Shown here in pieces: positions 9,192 through 19,180 of a stretch of 64,000 bases of DNA (position 1 is its first letter; every line of letters begins with the position of its first letter). The notes under the pieces were generated by a model. The model saw only the letters and a program-made list of their open reading frames with translations, had not been told where the DNA came from and did not search any database. Where the stretch lies: the NCBI RefSeq assembly GCF_007679495.1, contig NZ_VEGP01000026.1:1-64000 (forward strand), written 5' to 3'. The translations under genes were made by a program, and so were the position numbers. Origin of the DNA: Paenibacillus sp. 32O-W. GTDB lineage: Bacteria; Bacillota; Bacilli; Paenibacillales; NBRC-103111.

Positions 9192-10280
9192 ATGAAATTA
9201 TGGATAGGAATTGTGGCGGCAATCATCGGTGGTATTATGGGATTCCAATGGAATCTGTACTTGGGTGAAGGCTCGCTTCCATGGTTGGAGTCCCTGACGG
9301 GTCAAGCACAGCTTAAAGGTCAGGTGTATTGGTTGGTTGGCTTGGGGGCAGCGGCCGGTTATGTCTTGGCCGTACTGCTTAGATGGGGGGGAAGGAGGCT
9401 TCTTCAGCGAGAGGGTGAATCTCAGCAAATGCCCCTTACCGAGCTGTTAACCGGCATTGCCGGAATGATCGTCGGGTTGATCATTGCCGTTCTGCTGTTC
9501 CCTGCCCTGAATCGAATGACCGCCGGTGGAGGAAGCGTTCTGCCGATCGCAGTCACATTGTTGCTGGGAATCGGCGGGTTTCGTTGGGGGAGTTCGCAGA
9601 CTGAAGAGTTCGCCTCTCTATTTTCCAAGATACGTTCTAGTCAAGGCCCCGCTGCGGAAGAACAGGTGATGGAAGAACATAAAATTTTAGATACCAGTGT
9701 CATTATTGACGGAAGGATAGCGGACATTTGTAAAACCGGCTTTATTGAAGGAATTCTTGTCATTCCCGAATTCGTGCTGGAGGAACTGCAGCATATTGCC
9801 GATTCTTCCGACCTGCTGAAGAGGAATCGCGGGCGCAGGGGATTGGACATTTTGAACAAGATTCAGAAAGAGCTGGAAGTGAAAGTGCTTATTTATGAGG
9901 GGGACTTCGAGGATATTTCGGAGGTCGACAGCAAACTGGTCCGGCTGGCCAAGCTGCTGAGGGGGAAAGTGATTACAAATGACTTCAATCTGAACAAAGT
10001 ATGCGAGCTCCAGGGTGTATCTGTCCTCAATATTAACGATTTGGCTAATGCGGTTAAGCCTGTTGTGCTGCCGGGAGAAGAAATTATGATCCAAATCATC
10101 AAGGATGGCAAGGAATTCGGTCAAGGCGTCGCTTACCTGGATGACGGAACGATGATTGTTGTGGAAGGCGGCAGAGAATATATCGGAATGACGATGGAAG
10201 TGATGGTGACCAGCGTTCTGCAGACTTCTGCGGGGCGGATGATCTTTGCGAAGCCAAAATTGTTGGAAAAAGCTCAATAA
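9192..10280 (+). CDS. yacL: PIN/TRAM domain membrane protein (YacL family)
   Basis: Likely membrane-anchored nuclease. The first 140 residues hold about four hydrophobic segments (for example [49 protein letters not shown]). A PIN domain then begins with [15 protein letters not shown] (near 166-180) and keeps further acidic residues (TNDFNLN near 257). A C-terminal TRAM domain (about 290-350) should bind RNA. The 362 residues match YacL, whose exact substrate I do not know. It lies at its conserved place just before ispD, with a GGAGGTGA ribosome site. Confidence 0.92.
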   Translation: MKLWIGIVAAIIGGIMGFQWNLYLGEGSLPWLESLTGQAQLKGQVYWLVGLGAAAGYVLAVLLRWGGRRLLQREGESQQMPLTELLTGIAGMIVGLIIAVLLFPALNRMTAGGGSVLPIAVTLLLGIGGFRWGSSQTEEFASLFSKIRSSQGPAAEEQVMEEHKILDTSVIIDGRIADICKTGFIEGILVIPEFVLEELQHIADSSDLLKRNRGRRGLDILNKIQKELEVKVLIYEGDFEDISEVDSKLVRLAKLLRGKVITNDFNLNKVCELQGVSVLNINDLANAVKPVVLPGEEIMIQIIKDGKEFGQGVAYLDDGTMIVVEGGREYIGMTMEVMVTSVLQTSAGRMIFAKPKLLEKAQ

Positions 10281-10320
10281 AGCGTTATGATAGAGAGAAA
10301 AACAGGGCGCGGGGGAAGCT

Positions 10321-11025
10321 ATGGGCAAGCAAGGAGTCATCATTGTCGCGGCAGGTACGGGTTCCCGAATGGGAACCGCCGAGAGCAAGCAATACTTGAA
10401 GCTGGGCGATAAACCGGTATTGGTTCATACGCTGCAGACTTTTCAACAAATAGAAGAGATTGATTCAATCGTTCTTGTAGTTGGACAAGCCGACCTGGAA
10501 AGGTGTCGGGATTATGTCGACCATTACGGGGTGACTAAGGTCAAGCGGATCGTCACGGGGGGAACTGAACGGCAGCATTCGGTCCTCCGGGGGCTCCGCG
10601 CAATGCCCGAGGCGGTCGAGTGGGTGCTGGTGCATGATGCGGTCCGCCCATTCGTGTCCCGGCAGGATATCCTGCGATGCCTGGCCAAAGCCAGGGAGAC
10701 GGGAGCCGCTGTTCTGGCTGTTCCGGTGAAGGATACGATCAAAGTGGTCGGAGCGGACGGAGCGATAGAATCGACGCCGGATCGGCGAAGCTTGTGGGCG
10801 ATTCAGACCCCGCAAGCTTTTCGTCTGTCTGCACTGATTCAGGCTCATGAGCAGGCCGCCGCCGCCGGTTTCGTCGGCACGGACGACGCCATGTTAATGG
10901 AGCGGGCGGGGCATTCCGTACATGTAGTGGAAGGCAGCTATACCAATATTAAAATTACGACACCCGAAGATATGGGGTGGGCGGAATGGTTCATACAATC
11001 GGGAAGAGGGGAGATGCAATCATGA
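10321..11025 (+). CDS. ispD: 2-C-methyl-D-erythritol 4-phosphate cytidylyltransferase
   Basis: Third step of the non-mevalonate isoprenoid pathway: MEP plus CTP gives CDP-ME. The nucleotide-binding motif AAGTGSRMG (10-18) is followed by SKQYL, the CTP/Mg site. [10 protein letters not shown] (about 102-111) and TPQAF (about 163) are also typical. The 234 residues are the normal length. The stop overlaps the ispF start by four bases (ATGA), so the two enzymes are translationally coupled. Confidence 0.96.
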   Translation: MGKQGVIIVAAGTGSRMGTAESKQYLKLGDKPVLVHTLQTFQQIEEIDSIVLVVGQADLERCRDYVDHYGVTKVKRIVTGGTERQHSVLRGLRAMPEAVEWVLVHDAVRPFVSRQDILRCLAKARETGAAVLAVPVKDTIKVVGADGAIESTPDRRSLWAIQTPQAFRLSALIQAHEQAAAAGFVGTDDAMLMERAGHSVHVVEGSYTNIKITTPEDMGWAEWFIQSGRGEMQS

Positions 11026-11504
11026 TTCGGGTTGGACATGGCTTCGACGTTCATCAGCTGGTCGCCGGACGCAAATGCATTATTGGGGGAGTAGACATTC
11101 CATATGAGAAAGGGCTGCTGGGGCATTCAGACGCGGATGTGCTGCTTCACGCCATTACCGACGCGGTCCTCGGGGCACTGGCGTTAGGCGATATTGGCAG
11201 GCACTTTCCGGACACGGATGAGGCCTACAAGGATGCGGACAGCTTGAAGCTGCTGAAGGATGTCTGGGCACTAGTGAAGGAGAGAGGCTATAGACTCGGC
11301 AACGTGGACGCCACATTGATCGCTCAGAAGCCCAAGATGGCACCTTATATTCCGCAAATGGTCAAGATTATTGCCGAGGCGCTGGAAGCGGATGAGGAAC
11401 AGGTTAATGTCAAAGCCACTACGACCGAGCAGCTTGGCTTCACCGGAAGAGGGGAAGGAATAGCTGCACAATCTGTTGTTTGCCTGGTTAAAGATATGCT
11501 ATGA
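11022..11504 (+). CDS. ispF: 2-C-methyl-D-erythritol 2,4-cyclodiphosphate synthase
   Basis: Closes CDP-ME 2-phosphate to the cyclodiphosphate in the MEP pathway. Metal ligands are clear: D9 and H11 in GHGFDVH, and H43 in [18 protein letters not shown] near 130 is the CDP-binding segment. The length (160 residues) is standard. The start is chosen at the ATG overlapping the ispD stop; an open frame runs further upstream inside ispD but lacks homology. Trimeric enzyme in the cytosol. Confidence 0.96.
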   Translation: MIRVGHGFDVHQLVAGRKCIIGGVDIPYEKGLLGHSDADVLLHAITDAVLGALALGDIGRHFPDTDEAYKDADSLKLLKDVWALVKERGYRLGNVDATLIAQKPKMAPYIPQMVKIIAEALEADEEQVNVKATTTEQLGFTGRGEGIAAQSVVCLVKDML

Positions 11505-11553
11505 TAGCTCATAAATATTTTATGTTCTGATTCGATGAGAGGGGTTAACTTCA

Positions 11554-13011
11554 ATGTCTGCTAATGTTCGTGTTCGCTATGCGCCTAGCCCGACCGGTCA
11601 TCTGCACATCGGCGGCGCCAGAACCGCTTTATTCAATTATCTATACGCCCGCAGCAAGCAAGGACGGTTCATTATCCGGTTCGAGGATACGGACCAGACC
11701 CGCCATATCGAGTCCGGGGTGGAGAACCAGTTGAATGGTCTGCGCTGGCTTGGTATGGACTGGGATGAGAGCGTCGATCTCGGGGGCGATTACGGGCCTT
11801 ACCGGCAGATGGAGCGTCTGCCGCTGTATCGTCCTTATATCGACCAATTGCTGGCGGATAAGAAGATTTATCACTGTTACTGCACTGAGGAGGAGCTGGA
11901 GCAGGAGCGGGCTGCCCAGGAGGCCCGCGGTGAGATGCCGCGATACTCGGGCAAATGCCGCCATCTGACCGAAGAACAGGCCGAGAAATATCGTGCGGAA
12001 GGCAGGAAGCCTACCCTTCGTTTCCGGGTTCCGGAGAATGAAGTCATCCGCTTCGAAGATGAAGTGCGCGGAACGGTCGAATTCGAGACCAACGGGATCG
12101 GCGACTTCATCATTGTTCGTCCTGACGGAATTCCGATGTATAACTTTGCCGTAGTGCTTGATGATCACTTAATGAACATTACTCATGTCATTCGCGGCGA
12201 AGAGCATCTGTCCAATACACCGCGCCAAATCATGCTCTACAGAGCATTGGGATGGGAGCCGCCGAGCTTCGCCCATCTTGCGCTCATCCTGAATCAGGAC
12301 CGCAAGAAGATGAGCAAGCGCGACGAATCGATCATTCAGTTTATCGAGCAATATAGAGATTTGGGCTATTTGCCGGAGGCAGTCGTTAATTTCATCACCC
12401 TGCTCGGCTGGTCCCCAGGCGGCGAAGAGGAGATTTTCTCCATGGAGCAGTTGATTGAACAGTTCAGCCTGGACCGAATCTCCAAGAGTCCGGCCGTCTT
12501 CGATATGGATAAATTAAACTGGATGAACAATCATTATTTCAAAAAAGCCGACAAAGAGCGGATTGTCGAACTGACGCTGCCGCACCTTCAGAAAGCCGGC
12601 AAGCTGCCCGAGACGTTGAACGATTCGGAGAAGGAGTGGGCCTCTCAGCTCATCGGCCTGTATCAGGAGCAGATGAGATATGCTGCAGAGATTGTAGAAC
12701 TGTCCGATCTGTTCTTCCGGGAGCATCTGGAATATGAGGGCGAGGCTAAAGAATTGCTTGCGGAGGAGCATGTGCCTGTCGTTTTGGCCGGCTTCGCTGA
12801 ACAGGTAAGAAATGCCGAGGAATTCTCTCCGGATTCCGTTAAAGCCATGCTGAAACAGGTGCAGAAGGAGACGGGCTACAAAGGGAAACAGCTATTTATG
12901 TCGATTCGTGTCGCCCTGACCGGACAGATGCACGGGCCGGATCTGAATCAAACCATCTACTTAATTGGACGGGATAAGGTCTTGGACCGTTTGCAGAAGC
13001 TATTGTCGTAA
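11554..13011 (+). CDS. gltX: Glutamate--tRNA ligase
   Basis: Class I synthetase charging tRNA-Glu; in bacilli lacking GlnRS it also charges tRNA-Gln for later amidation. It has the HIGH-type motif HLHIG (16-20) and KKMSKR (251-256). The 485 residues and the C-terminal helical anticodon-binding domain fit the bacterial discriminating-length form, but specificity cannot be read from sequence alone. GAGAGGGG precedes the ATG. It is followed directly by the cysteine T-box, as in B. subtilis. Confidence 0.97.
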   Translation: MSANVRVRYAPSPTGHLHIGGARTALFNYLYARSKQGRFIIRFEDTDQTRHIESGVENQLNGLRWLGMDWDESVDLGGDYGPYRQMERLPLYRPYIDQLLADKKIYHCYCTEEELEQERAAQEARGEMPRYSGKCRHLTEEQAEKYRAEGRKPTLRFRVPENEVIRFEDEVRGTVEFETNGIGDFIIVRPDGIPMYNFAVVLDDHLMNITHVIRGEEHLSNTPRQIMLYRALGWEPPSFAHLALILNQDRKKMSKRDESIIQFIEQYRDLGYLPEAVVNFITLLGWSPGGEEEIFSMEQLIEQFSLDRISKSPAVFDMDKLNWMNNHYFKKADKERIVELTLPHLQKAGKLPETLNDSEKEWASQLIGLYQEQMRYAAEIVELSDLFFREHLEYEGEAKELLAEEHVPVVLAGFAEQVRNAEEFSPDSVKAMLKQVQKETGYKGKQLFMSIRVALTGQMHGPDLNQTIYLIGRDKVLDRLQKLLS

Positions 13012-13051
13012 TTCGGAACCTTTTGGTATACTGAACTATAGTTTATATAAG
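13003..13051 (+). promoter_or_regulatory. Candidate promoter for the cysE T-box transcript
   Basis: Two overlapping possibilities: TTGTCG (13003-13008), 18 bp, TATACT (13027-13032); or TTGGTA (13023-13028), 17 bp, TATAAG (13046-13051). Either would start the leader transcript just upstream of stem I of the T-box. Confidence 0.4.
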
Positions 13052-13065
13052 TGAATGTGTTGATC

Positions 13066-13344
13066 AGGAGAGTACATTTGGAATGGGATTGCCAGAGAGG
13101 ACATCCGGTGCCCGTAGAGGGCCGGCTGTAAGATGTCCATCCCTTCCCTATGGAAATGCGCCTGTGAACAGCACCATTGAGCTGCCTTTGGCGCAGGGTA
13201 GATGGTGCCGGGTGGTGCCCGATACCAAACCGGAAAGATGGGTCCTAAGCCGGAAGCCGTACGATGGCCGGAGTCAATGGGCCCAAGCAGAGTGGAACCG
13301 CGTGATCTTACGCCTCTGCAGCCTTGGCGCTGCAGAGTTTTTTT
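13066..13344 (+). promoter_or_regulatory. T-box leader, probably tRNA-Cys responsive
   Basis: The 14-base T-box core containing TGGAACCGCG (13293-13302) is perfect. It is followed by a terminator: CTCTGCAG (13314-13321) with CTGCAGAG (13330-13337) and seven T. Upstream is a long structured stem I region starting near GAGAGTACAT. A TGC triplet at 13157-13159, on the 3' side of stem I, is the likely cysteine specifier. Uncharged tRNA-Cys would then favour antitermination into cysE-cysS. Confidence 0.92.
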
Positions 13345-13402
13345 GTTTCATGGGGATTGCGGCGACATTATTATTGTCGAATTGAGGAAGAAGGTGACTC
13401 CT

Positions 13403-14050
13403 TTGTTTCGTACGATCCGCTCGGATATTCAAGCGGTATTCGATAACGACCCGGCTGCGCGCAGTGTGTTGGAAGTGGTGCTGACCTATTCCGGCCTTCA
13501 CGCCGTCTGGTTTCATAGAATAGCCCATTGGTTTTATAGGCGGAAATGGTTTATGCCGGCCCGGATGATCTCTCAATTTTCTAGATTTATGACCGGGATC
13601 GAGATCCACCCCGGGGCGAAAATTGGCCGGCGCTTGTTTATCGACCATGGAATGGGGGTTGTCATCGGGGAAACCTGTGAGATAGGGGACGATGTTATCC
13701 TTTATCAGGGAGTCACCCTTGGAGGAACAGGCAAGGAAAAAGGAAAGCGTCATCCGACCATCGGCAATCATGTTGTCGTCTCTTCCGGAGCCAAGGTTCT
13801 CGGCTCTTTTACGGTCGGCGACTACTCGATCATCGGTGCGAATGCCGTTGTGCTGTCCGAAGTGCCCCCGAATTGTACGGTAGTCGGAATTCCGGGCAAG
13901 GTCGTCAAGCGCGACGGAGTGCGTGTCAACCGGCTGGATCACGGCAATCTCCCCGATCCGGTGATCGATACCTGCAAGCAGCTGCAGCGGCAAATTGAGG
14001 AGCTGCGGGAACAATTGGAAGAACAGAAGAGAATGAATGGAGGAGCCTGA
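13403..14050 (+). CDS. cysE: Serine O-acetyltransferase
   Basis: Acetylates serine with acetyl-CoA to give O-acetylserine, the carbon skeleton for cysteine. The 215-residue protein has an N-terminal helical domain and then left-handed beta-helix hexapeptide repeats ([20 protein letters not shown] onwards). The catalytic DHG and the [18 protein letters not shown] segment are intact. I start at TTG ([10 protein letters not shown]), five bases after AGGTGA, because this matches relatives; GTG at 13394 is possible. The frame stays open upstream into the T-box but that part is not protein-like. It is controlled by the T-box and runs into cysS. Confidence 0.93.
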   Translation: MFRTIRSDIQAVFDNDPAARSVLEVVLTYSGLHAVWFHRIAHWFYRRKWFMPARMISQFSRFMTGIEIHPGAKIGRRLFIDHGMGVVIGETCEIGDDVILYQGVTLGGTGKEKGKRHPTIGNHVVVSSGAKVLGSFTVGDYSIIGANAVVLSEVPPNCTVVGIPGKVVKRDGVRVNRLDHGNLPDPVIDTCKQLQRQIEELREQLEEQKRMNGGA

Positions 14051-14052
14051 CA

Positions 14053-15447
14053 ATGGGATTGAAAATCTATAATACATTGACCAGAGCGAAGGAAACTTTC
14101 GTTCCGTTGAGCCCCGGCAAAGTGACAATGTATGTTTGCGGTCCGACGGTGTATGATTATATCCATATAGGCAATGCCCGCCCGCTGATCGTATTCGACA
14201 CCGTTCGACGATATTTGGCTTATCTTGGATACGATGTTCAGTATGTCAGCAATTTTACCGATGTTGACGATAAACTGATCCGTAGAGCGGCAGAAACCGG
14301 CTCCACCGTACCGGAAGTGGCGGATAAATTTATAGAAGCCTTCATCGAGGATGCGAAAGCTCTAGGAGTGGAAGAAGCGCTGCACCCGCGAGTGACCGAA
14401 AACATTCCGGAAATTATCTCCTTTATTTCCGAGTTGGTAGAGCAGGGCTTCGCTTATGAGAGCGGGGGAGATGTTTATTTCCGCGTACACCGTTTCCCGG
14501 AATACGGAAAAGTGTCTCACCAGAATATCGAGGAGCTGCAATCCGGTATTCGGGTGGAAGTGGATGAGAGGAAGGAAGACCCTAAAGATTTCGTGTTATG
14601 GAAGCAGGCCAAGCCTGGCGAGATTTCCTGGCCCAGCCCTTGGGGCGACGGGCGTCCGGGATGGCATATCGAATGCTCCGCCATGGCCAGAAAATATTTG
14701 GGGGAAACGATCGACATCCATGGAGGCGGTCAGGACCTGCAGTTTCCGCATCATGAATGCGAGGTGGCCCAATCCGAGGCACTTCACGGCAAGCCCCTTG
14801 CCAACTATTGGATGCATAATGGCTACTTGAACATCAATAATGAGAAAATGTCGAAATCACTCGGCAACGGCCTGAATGTTCGGGAAATTTTGCAAACTGT
14901 CCGGCCGCAGGTGATCCGCTTCTTCATGCTGGCCACGCATTACCGCCACCCGTTGAATTACAGCGAGGACACTATTCGGCAGGCTGCCGCAGGGTTGGAG
15001 CGGATTGAAAATTGCCTGGCTAATCTCGACTACCGTCTTAAGGATGCCTCGGAGGGAGAGGTTGACGAAACGATAGCCGAGGCGGTCAAGAAGGCACATG
15101 CCGATTTTGTCGAGAAGATGAATGACGATTTCAATACGGCAGACGCTATAACCGTTATGTTCGACCTTGTTACGGAGACAAACCGGTATCTTCAGAAGGA
15201 ACAAGTAACTCTAGCATCTCTGGAGCTGGTCAAGCAGCGGTTTGCAGAGATGAATCAAATCCTCGGGATCGTTCAAGAAAGGCAGGAAGAACTGCTGGAT
15301 GACGAAATCGAGCAGCTTATTCAAGAGCGGACGGAAGCGAGAGCGGCGAAAAATTGGTCCCGGGCCGATGAAATTCGGGATTTGCTGACGGAGAAGGGCA
15401 TCATTCTCGAGGATACACCTCAAGGAATTCGCTGGCGCCGGAAATGA
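14053..15447 (+). CDS. cysS: Cysteine--tRNA ligase
   Basis: Class I synthetase for tRNA-Cys. The HIGH-type motif HIGN lies near residues 36-39 after the zinc cysteine in YVCGPTV, with a further ligand set in [17 protein letters not shown] begins near 266. Length 464. The ribosome site GGAGGA is inside the last codons of cysE, and two bases separate the genes. Cotranscription with cysE under one T-box couples cysteine supply to its use in translation. Confidence 0.97.
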   Translation: MGLKIYNTLTRAKETFVPLSPGKVTMYVCGPTVYDYIHIGNARPLIVFDTVRRYLAYLGYDVQYVSNFTDVDDKLIRRAAETGSTVPEVADKFIEAFIEDAKALGVEEALHPRVTENIPEIISFISELVEQGFAYESGGDVYFRVHRFPEYGKVSHQNIEELQSGIRVEVDERKEDPKDFVLWKQAKPGEISWPSPWGDGRPGWHIECSAMARKYLGETIDIHGGGQDLQFPHHECEVAQSEALHGKPLANYWMHNGYLNINNEKMSKSLGNGLNVREILQTVRPQVIRFFMLATHYRHPLNYSEDTIRQAAAGLERIENCLANLDYRLKDASEGEVDETIAEAVKKAHADFVEKMNDDFNTADAITVMFDLVTETNRYLQKEQVTLASLELVKQRFAEMNQILGIVQERQEELLDDEIEQLIQERTEARAAKNWSRADEIRDLLTEKGIILEDTPQGIRWRRK

Positions 15448-15914
15448 GTGATTCTATGACCAAACATTCATTGTTCCAATACCGCGGGGGGGCCGATCCC
15501 AAACTGATGAACCCGCTGGTTCTGGCGTATATCGGTGACGCCGTCTATGAGCTGGCGGTTCGTCAGCATCTTGCATCACGCGCCAATTTCCGCCCGAATC
15601 AGCTTCATAAGCAGGCGACCCGATATGTGTCGGCGAAGGCCCAAGCTCTGGCGCTGGAGCGATGGCAGCCTGTGCTGACGGAGGAAGAAGCCGATGTCGT
15701 CCGCCGGGGACGCAATGCGAAATCGGGCACGTCCCCCAAAAATACGGATATTCTTGTCTATCGTCACAGTACGGCGCTGGAATGTCTCGTTGGATACTTA
15801 TATTGTCTTGGCAGAGAGGACAGGCTCTCTCAGCTCATTAATCTAAGCTTGGGCATGGAGGGCGGCGAGTCCCCTTCGACAGACGAGCTGCAGCATGACA
15901 GAAGGAGGGATTAG
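15444..15914 (+). CDS. mrnC: Mini-ribonuclease 3
   Basis: Dimeric RNase III-type endonuclease without a dsRNA-binding domain that matures the ends of 23S rRNA. The catalytic signature [10 protein letters not shown] (28-37, acidic D32 and E37) and the conserved RRGRNAKSG segment (about 91-99) are present. The ATG overlaps the cysS stop by four bases; an internal ATG four codons on is a possible alternative. Conserved neighbour of rlmB, another 23S rRNA maturation enzyme. Confidence 0.93.
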   Translation: MSDSMTKHSLFQYRGGADPKLMNPLVLAYIGDAVYELAVRQHLASRANFRPNQLHKQATRYVSAKAQALALERWQPVLTEEEADVVRRGRNAKSGTSPKNTDILVYRHSTALECLVGYLYCLGREDRLSQLINLSLGMEGGESPSTDELQHDRRRD

Positions 15915-15915
15915 C

Positions 15916-16665
15916 TTGGAGGAATATATTGCGGGGAAGCACTCGGTGCTGGAGGCGATCCGTTCCGGCCGGACCATTCATAAAATATGGATTGCCGACA
16001 ATGCCCAGAAGCACTACGTACACCCGATAATGGCGGAAGCCAAGGCCAATGGCATACTCGTGCAAACCGCCGCCAGGCGCAAGCTGGATCAATTGGTACC
16101 TAACGTGCAGAATCAGGGGGTTGTTGCACAGATTGCGGCGTATGACTATGCCAGTGTGGATGATATCTTGGACCTTGCGGCACGCAAGGGGCAGGCGCCA
16201 TTGATCGTTATTCTGGACGAAATTGAAGATCCGCATAATTTGGGAGCCATCCTGAGAACGGCGGATTGTACCGGTGTGCATGGGATCATCATCCCCAAGC
16301 GCCGGGCCGTCGGACTGACCGCCACGGTGTCCAAAATATCGGCGGGGGCCGTTGAATATGTTCCGGTCGCCAAAGTGACCAACCTGGTCCAGACGATCGA
16401 AGAGTTAAAAGAGCGGGGAGTCTGGGTCGCCGGTGCGGACGGCTCCGCGGAACAGACGGTGTTCGAGGCGGATTTGACCATGCCGCTGGCCATCGTCATT
16501 GGGAATGAGAGCAAAGGGATTGGAAGGTTGGTAAGAGAGCATTGCGACTTTCTGATCAAACTGCCGATGTTGGGCAGTATCTCTTCCTTGAACGCCTCGG
16601 TAGCGGCATCCGTGCTCATGTATGAAGCGCTGCGTCAGAGAATCGGCCAATTATCCTCCGGTTGA
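15916..16665 (+). CDS. rlmB: 23S rRNA (guanosine(2251)-2'-O)-methyltransferase
   Basis: SPOUT methyltransferase modifying G2251 in the peptidyltransferase P loop. N-terminal substrate-binding part (EYIAGKHSVLEAIRSG), then the knot domain with VILDEIEDPHNLGAILRTA, NESKGIGRL and SSLNASVAASVLMYE. I choose the TTG start seven bases after AAGGAGG and just past the mrnC stop; an ATG 21 bases upstream lies inside mrnC with no ribosome site. 249 residues. Confidence 0.94.
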   Translation: MEEYIAGKHSVLEAIRSGRTIHKIWIADNAQKHYVHPIMAEAKANGILVQTAARRKLDQLVPNVQNQGVVAQIAAYDYASVDDILDLAARKGQAPLIVILDEIEDPHNLGAILRTADCTGVHGIIIPKRRAVGLTATVSKISAGAVEYVPVAKVTNLVQTIEELKERGVWVAGADGSAEQTVFEADLTMPLAIVIGNESKGIGRLVREHCDFLIKLPMLGSISSLNASVAASVLMYEALRQRIGQLSSG

Positions 16666-16669
16666 CGCT

Positions 16670-17185
16670 ATGAACGAATACTTGATTGTAGACGGATATA
16701 ATATTATCGGGGCCTGGCCCGAGCTGCAGAAGCTGAAAGACATTCAATTGGTGGAGGCTCGCGACCGTCTGATTGATATTCTGGCCGATTACCAGGCTTA
16801 TTCGGGAATCCGGGTATATATCGTTTTTGACGCCCATCGTGTTCCCGGCTTGGCGGTGAAGACCGAACAGAGACGGCTGAAAATCTTCTATACGAAAGAA
16901 AAAGAGACCGCTGATGAGCTGATCGAAAGGCTGGTCAACGACCTGATAGGGAGAAGAAACAGGATTTATGTTGCCACCTCGGATATGGTGGAGCAGCATG
17001 TTATTTTCGGCAAAGGGGCGCTAAGAATTTCCGCCAGGGAGCTGCTGGTGAAGGTCAGACAGAGCCAGCAGGACATCGGCCGGGAGCTGGAGAAGACGGA
17101 GCGGGGCAAGCGGAATTCCTTCGATGCGGTCCTGACTCCTGAGATGAAACAGCTGTTCGAAAAATGGAGGAGAGGGGATTCTTAG
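16670..17185 (+). CDS. rae1: NYN/PIN ribonuclease Rae1 (YacP)
   Basis: Ribosome-associated mRNA endonuclease of the NYN (PIN-like) family. The opening LIVDGYNIIGAW carries the first catalytic aspartate (D8); VFDAHRVPG and YVATSDMVEQ supply the other acidic residues, and a helical C-terminus follows. Length 171, normal. It has no clear ribosome site of its own and starts four bases after rlmB stops, so translation is probably coupled. Confidence 0.9.
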   Translation: MNEYLIVDGYNIIGAWPELQKLKDIQLVEARDRLIDILADYQAYSGIRVYIVFDAHRVPGLAVKTEQRRLKIFYTKEKETADELIERLVNDLIGRRNRIYVATSDMVEQHVIFGKGALRISARELLVKVRQSQQDIGRELEKTERGKRNSFDAVLTPEMKQLFEKWRRGDS

Positions 17186-17228
17186 CGCGTCATCCCCGGG
17201 AAAAGTCCATAATAACGGCTTTTTCTCA

Positions 17229-17257
17229 TTGACGGTCATTAGGCCCTAATGTATACT
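17229..17257 (+). promoter_or_regulatory. SigA promoter of sigH
   Basis: TTGACG (17229-17234), 17 bp, TATACT (17252-17257), about 55 bases before the start codon. In B. subtilis sigH has a SigA promoter repressed by AbrB; an AbrB site cannot be judged by eye. Confidence 0.75.
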
Positions 17258-17312
17258 TAACCTATCTCTGTTTAGAGAGATTGCCGAATTGGCCAGGCCG
17301 GAGGGATTGTTC

Positions 17313-17960
17313 GTGAATGTTGACCTCAATGATTTGAGAAGCGATATCTATGAGCTCAAAAGCGACGAGGACAACGTCGAAGCGGTTCGTGATGGCAACA
17401 GTGGCGCACTGGAATATTTGATCAACAAGTACAAAAATTTTGTACGGGCGAAGGCCCGCTCTTACTTTTTGATTGGCGCTGACCGTGAAGACATTGTTCA
17501 GGAAGGCATGATCGGATTATACAAGGCGATTCGCGATTTCCGGGGAGACAAGCTGGCCTCGTTTAAAGCGTTTGCAGAATTATGCATTACCCGCCAAATT
17601 ATTACCGCGATCAAAACCGCCACACGTCAGAAGCACATTCCGCTTAATTCTTATGTTTCGTTGGACAAGCCTATCTATGACGAAGATTCCGACCGGACGC
17701 TGCTGGACGTTATTTGCGGTTCCAGAGTAACCGATCCGGAGGAACTGATCATCAATCAGGAGGAATTCTTCGGACTGGAAGATAAGATGAGTGAAATTCT
17801 GAGCGAGCTGGAGCGCAGGGTGCTGATGCTCTATCTGGACGGACGCTCCTATCAGGAGATCGCGGTAGATCTGGATCGCCATGTGAAATCTATCGATAAC
17901 GCTCTTCAACGGGTAAAGCGCAAGCTGGAGAAATACCTGGAAGTCAGGGACAATATGTAA
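17313..17960 (+). CDS. sigH: RNA polymerase sporulation sigma factor SigH
   Basis: Sigma-70 family factor for the transition to stationary phase and early sporulation (spo0A, spo0F, kinA, spoIIA in relatives). Region 2 (NKYKNFVRAKARSYFLIGAD... EDIVQEGMIGLYKAIRDF) is nearly identical to B. subtilis SigH as I recall it, and region 4 carries the helix-turn-helix SYQEIAVDLDRHVKSIDNAL. I choose the GTG seven bases after GGAGGG; an upstream in-frame TTG precedes the ribosome site. 215 residues. Its presence marks a spore former. Confidence 0.96.
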   Translation: MNVDLNDLRSDIYELKSDEDNVEAVRDGNSGALEYLINKYKNFVRAKARSYFLIGADREDIVQEGMIGLYKAIRDFRGDKLASFKAFAELCITRQIITAIKTATRQKHIPLNSYVSLDKPIYDEDSDRTLLDVICGSRVTDPEELIINQEEFFGLEDKMSEILSELERRVLMLYLDGRSYQEIAVDLDRHVKSIDNALQRVKRKLEKYLEVRDNM

Positions 17961-17964
17961 CGAA

Positions 17965-18002
17965 TAGCTTTCTAGCCATGTTGGGCGGAAAGTTATTTTT
18001 TT
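17965..18002 (+). terminator. Terminator after sigH
   Basis: TAGCTTTCT pairs with GGAAAGTTA (one G-T pair at each end region), with a GCC/GGC inner stem and a run of seven T. Confidence 0.75.
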
Positions 18003-18051
18003 ACCCCGTTAGAAAGTGGCCGCCTCTAATACCGGGTTATTCATCTTCGAG

Positions 18052-18477
18052 ATGACCAAAGGTCATGCGAAAATCCTACGCAGTTTGGTTTTAACGGACC
18101 CCAGAGACCTTAATCGTACCAAAAGGGCCTTTCGGTAATTTTAACGGAACCAGATGACCTTATTCCCAAGAAATGTTCGCGGAAGTAGGAGAATTCTAGG
18201 CAATAAGCGCAACGGTGTCCGTTAGTCTAAAAAAAGCGCCTATTTTGACGAAATAGGGTCTACCAGTTCCGTTACGTTTTCGCTGTTGGATTTTTACTGG
18301 TACAGTATCCTGTTGAACGCCTTTCTCACAATGAATCGACAGGCTCTAAATGTAATTTGTGCAGGTAAAATCAAGCGAATGGTAGAAAGCCATTAAAGTA
18401 AATGGAAAAACTGTAGTTAGAATCGAGGTTTCTTGCTGAATCGCCCGTTTTGCACAATGAGCTGCGGTTTTTCCACT
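18052..18477. repeat. Cluster of intergenic direct and inverted repeats
   Basis: Gene-free stretch. TTTTAACGGA...GACCTTAWTC occurs at 18089-18115 and again at 18139-18165, exactly 50 bp apart. A related copy lies inverted at 18256-18276, and AACGG/CCGTT is palindromic at 18211-18223. Other dyads are ATGACC/GGTCAT (18052-18066), CCTATTT/AAATAGG (18239-18257), and an imperfect pair TGGAAAAAC (from 18403) with GTTTTTCCA (to about 18475). No open frame of protein character is present. It looks like a mosaic of extragenic repeats. Confidence 0.6.
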
Positions 18478-18669
18478 TAGTTACCGACTTTCGCTACAGA
18501 GGAACTAGCTGTATGAAATCCAGTTAAACATCTCTGGCGGAAAAGCTTGCTAAGGCAATGCTCGTCACTTTGTAGGGTTATCCTAGTATAAATTATAGTA
18601 CATATGTAAATATTGGAGTTCTAGGTTTACTAATCCTTAGGTAAGAGAATAATGGTAATGATCCATTCC

Positions 18670-18698
18670 TTGACATGAAAATCGCGGTATGATAAATT
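18670..18698 (+). promoter_or_regulatory. Candidate promoter of rpmG-secE-nusG
   Basis: TTGACA (18670-18675), 17 bp, TAAATT (18693-18698). The -35 box is perfect and the -10 box is weak; an overlapping GATAAA is another choice. Confidence 0.5.
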
Positions 18699-18783
18699 AA
18701 TTCAGTAACCCTAAATTGTCAGGCTCTCCTCAGACAATCGGGGGTTCTTTATTAAGAAGGTTGTCTACCAGGGGGGTGTGATC

Positions 18784-18933
18784 ATGCGGGTAATCATTAC
18801 GTTGGCATGTACTAACTGTAAACAGCGTAACTATACGTCCAATAAGAACAAGCGGAACCATCCGGACCGCATGGAGATGAAGAAATATTGCAAGTTTTGC
18901 AATGAACACGTGCTTCATCGCGAAACAAGGTAA
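18784..18933 (+). CDS. rpmG: 50S ribosomal protein L33
   Basis: 49-residue L33 read from ATG after GGGGGGTGTG. Begins [17 protein letters not shown]; the two cysteine pairs (CTNC and CKFC) show the zinc-binding form. Same position (before secE) as rpmGB in B. subtilis. Short genes like this are easily missed in annotation. Confidence 0.95.
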   Translation: MRVIITLACTNCKQRNYTSNKNKRNHPDRMEMKKYCKFCNEHVLHRETR

Positions 18934-18950
18934 GCAGTGGGGGTGCAGCA

Positions 18951-19163
18951 ATGGCTTTTTTAGGTAGAATCAAGCGAGGCTTCGGCTCCACCTTTTCCTA
19001 CTTTGCGGATAGCTGGGCTGAGCTGAAGAAAGTCAAGTGGCCCAATCGTAAAGAAATGGTGAGCTATACTCTTGTCGTGTTGGTTACCGTTATTTTCGTA
19101 ACGATCTACTTTACTATTCTCGACCTTGGGATTTCCAATATAGTCCGTTTGATAACGGAATAG
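18951..19163 (+). CDS. secE: Preprotein translocase subunit SecE
   Basis: Single-span small SecE of Gram-positive bacteria (70 residues), partner of SecY and SecG. It has the conserved amphipathic motif ELKKVKWPNRKE (about 24-35) followed by one membrane segment (about 40-62). GGGGGTGCAGCA precedes the ATG. Located as usual between rpmG and nusG. Confidence 0.96.
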   Translation: MAFLGRIKRGFGSTFSYFADSWAELKKVKWPNRKEMVSYTLVVLVTVIFVTIYFTILDLGISNIVRLITE

Positions 19164-19180
19164 GGACCGGGGTGACCTTT

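Noticed and set aside
13083-13385. Open frames of about 100 codons between gltX and cysE
   Set aside because: They lie within the T-box leader RNA, whose core motif and terminator are clear.
18052-18165. Two repeats 50 bp apart as a CRISPR array
   Set aside because: Only two similar units, diverged from each other, no third direct copy and no cas genes anywhere in the window.
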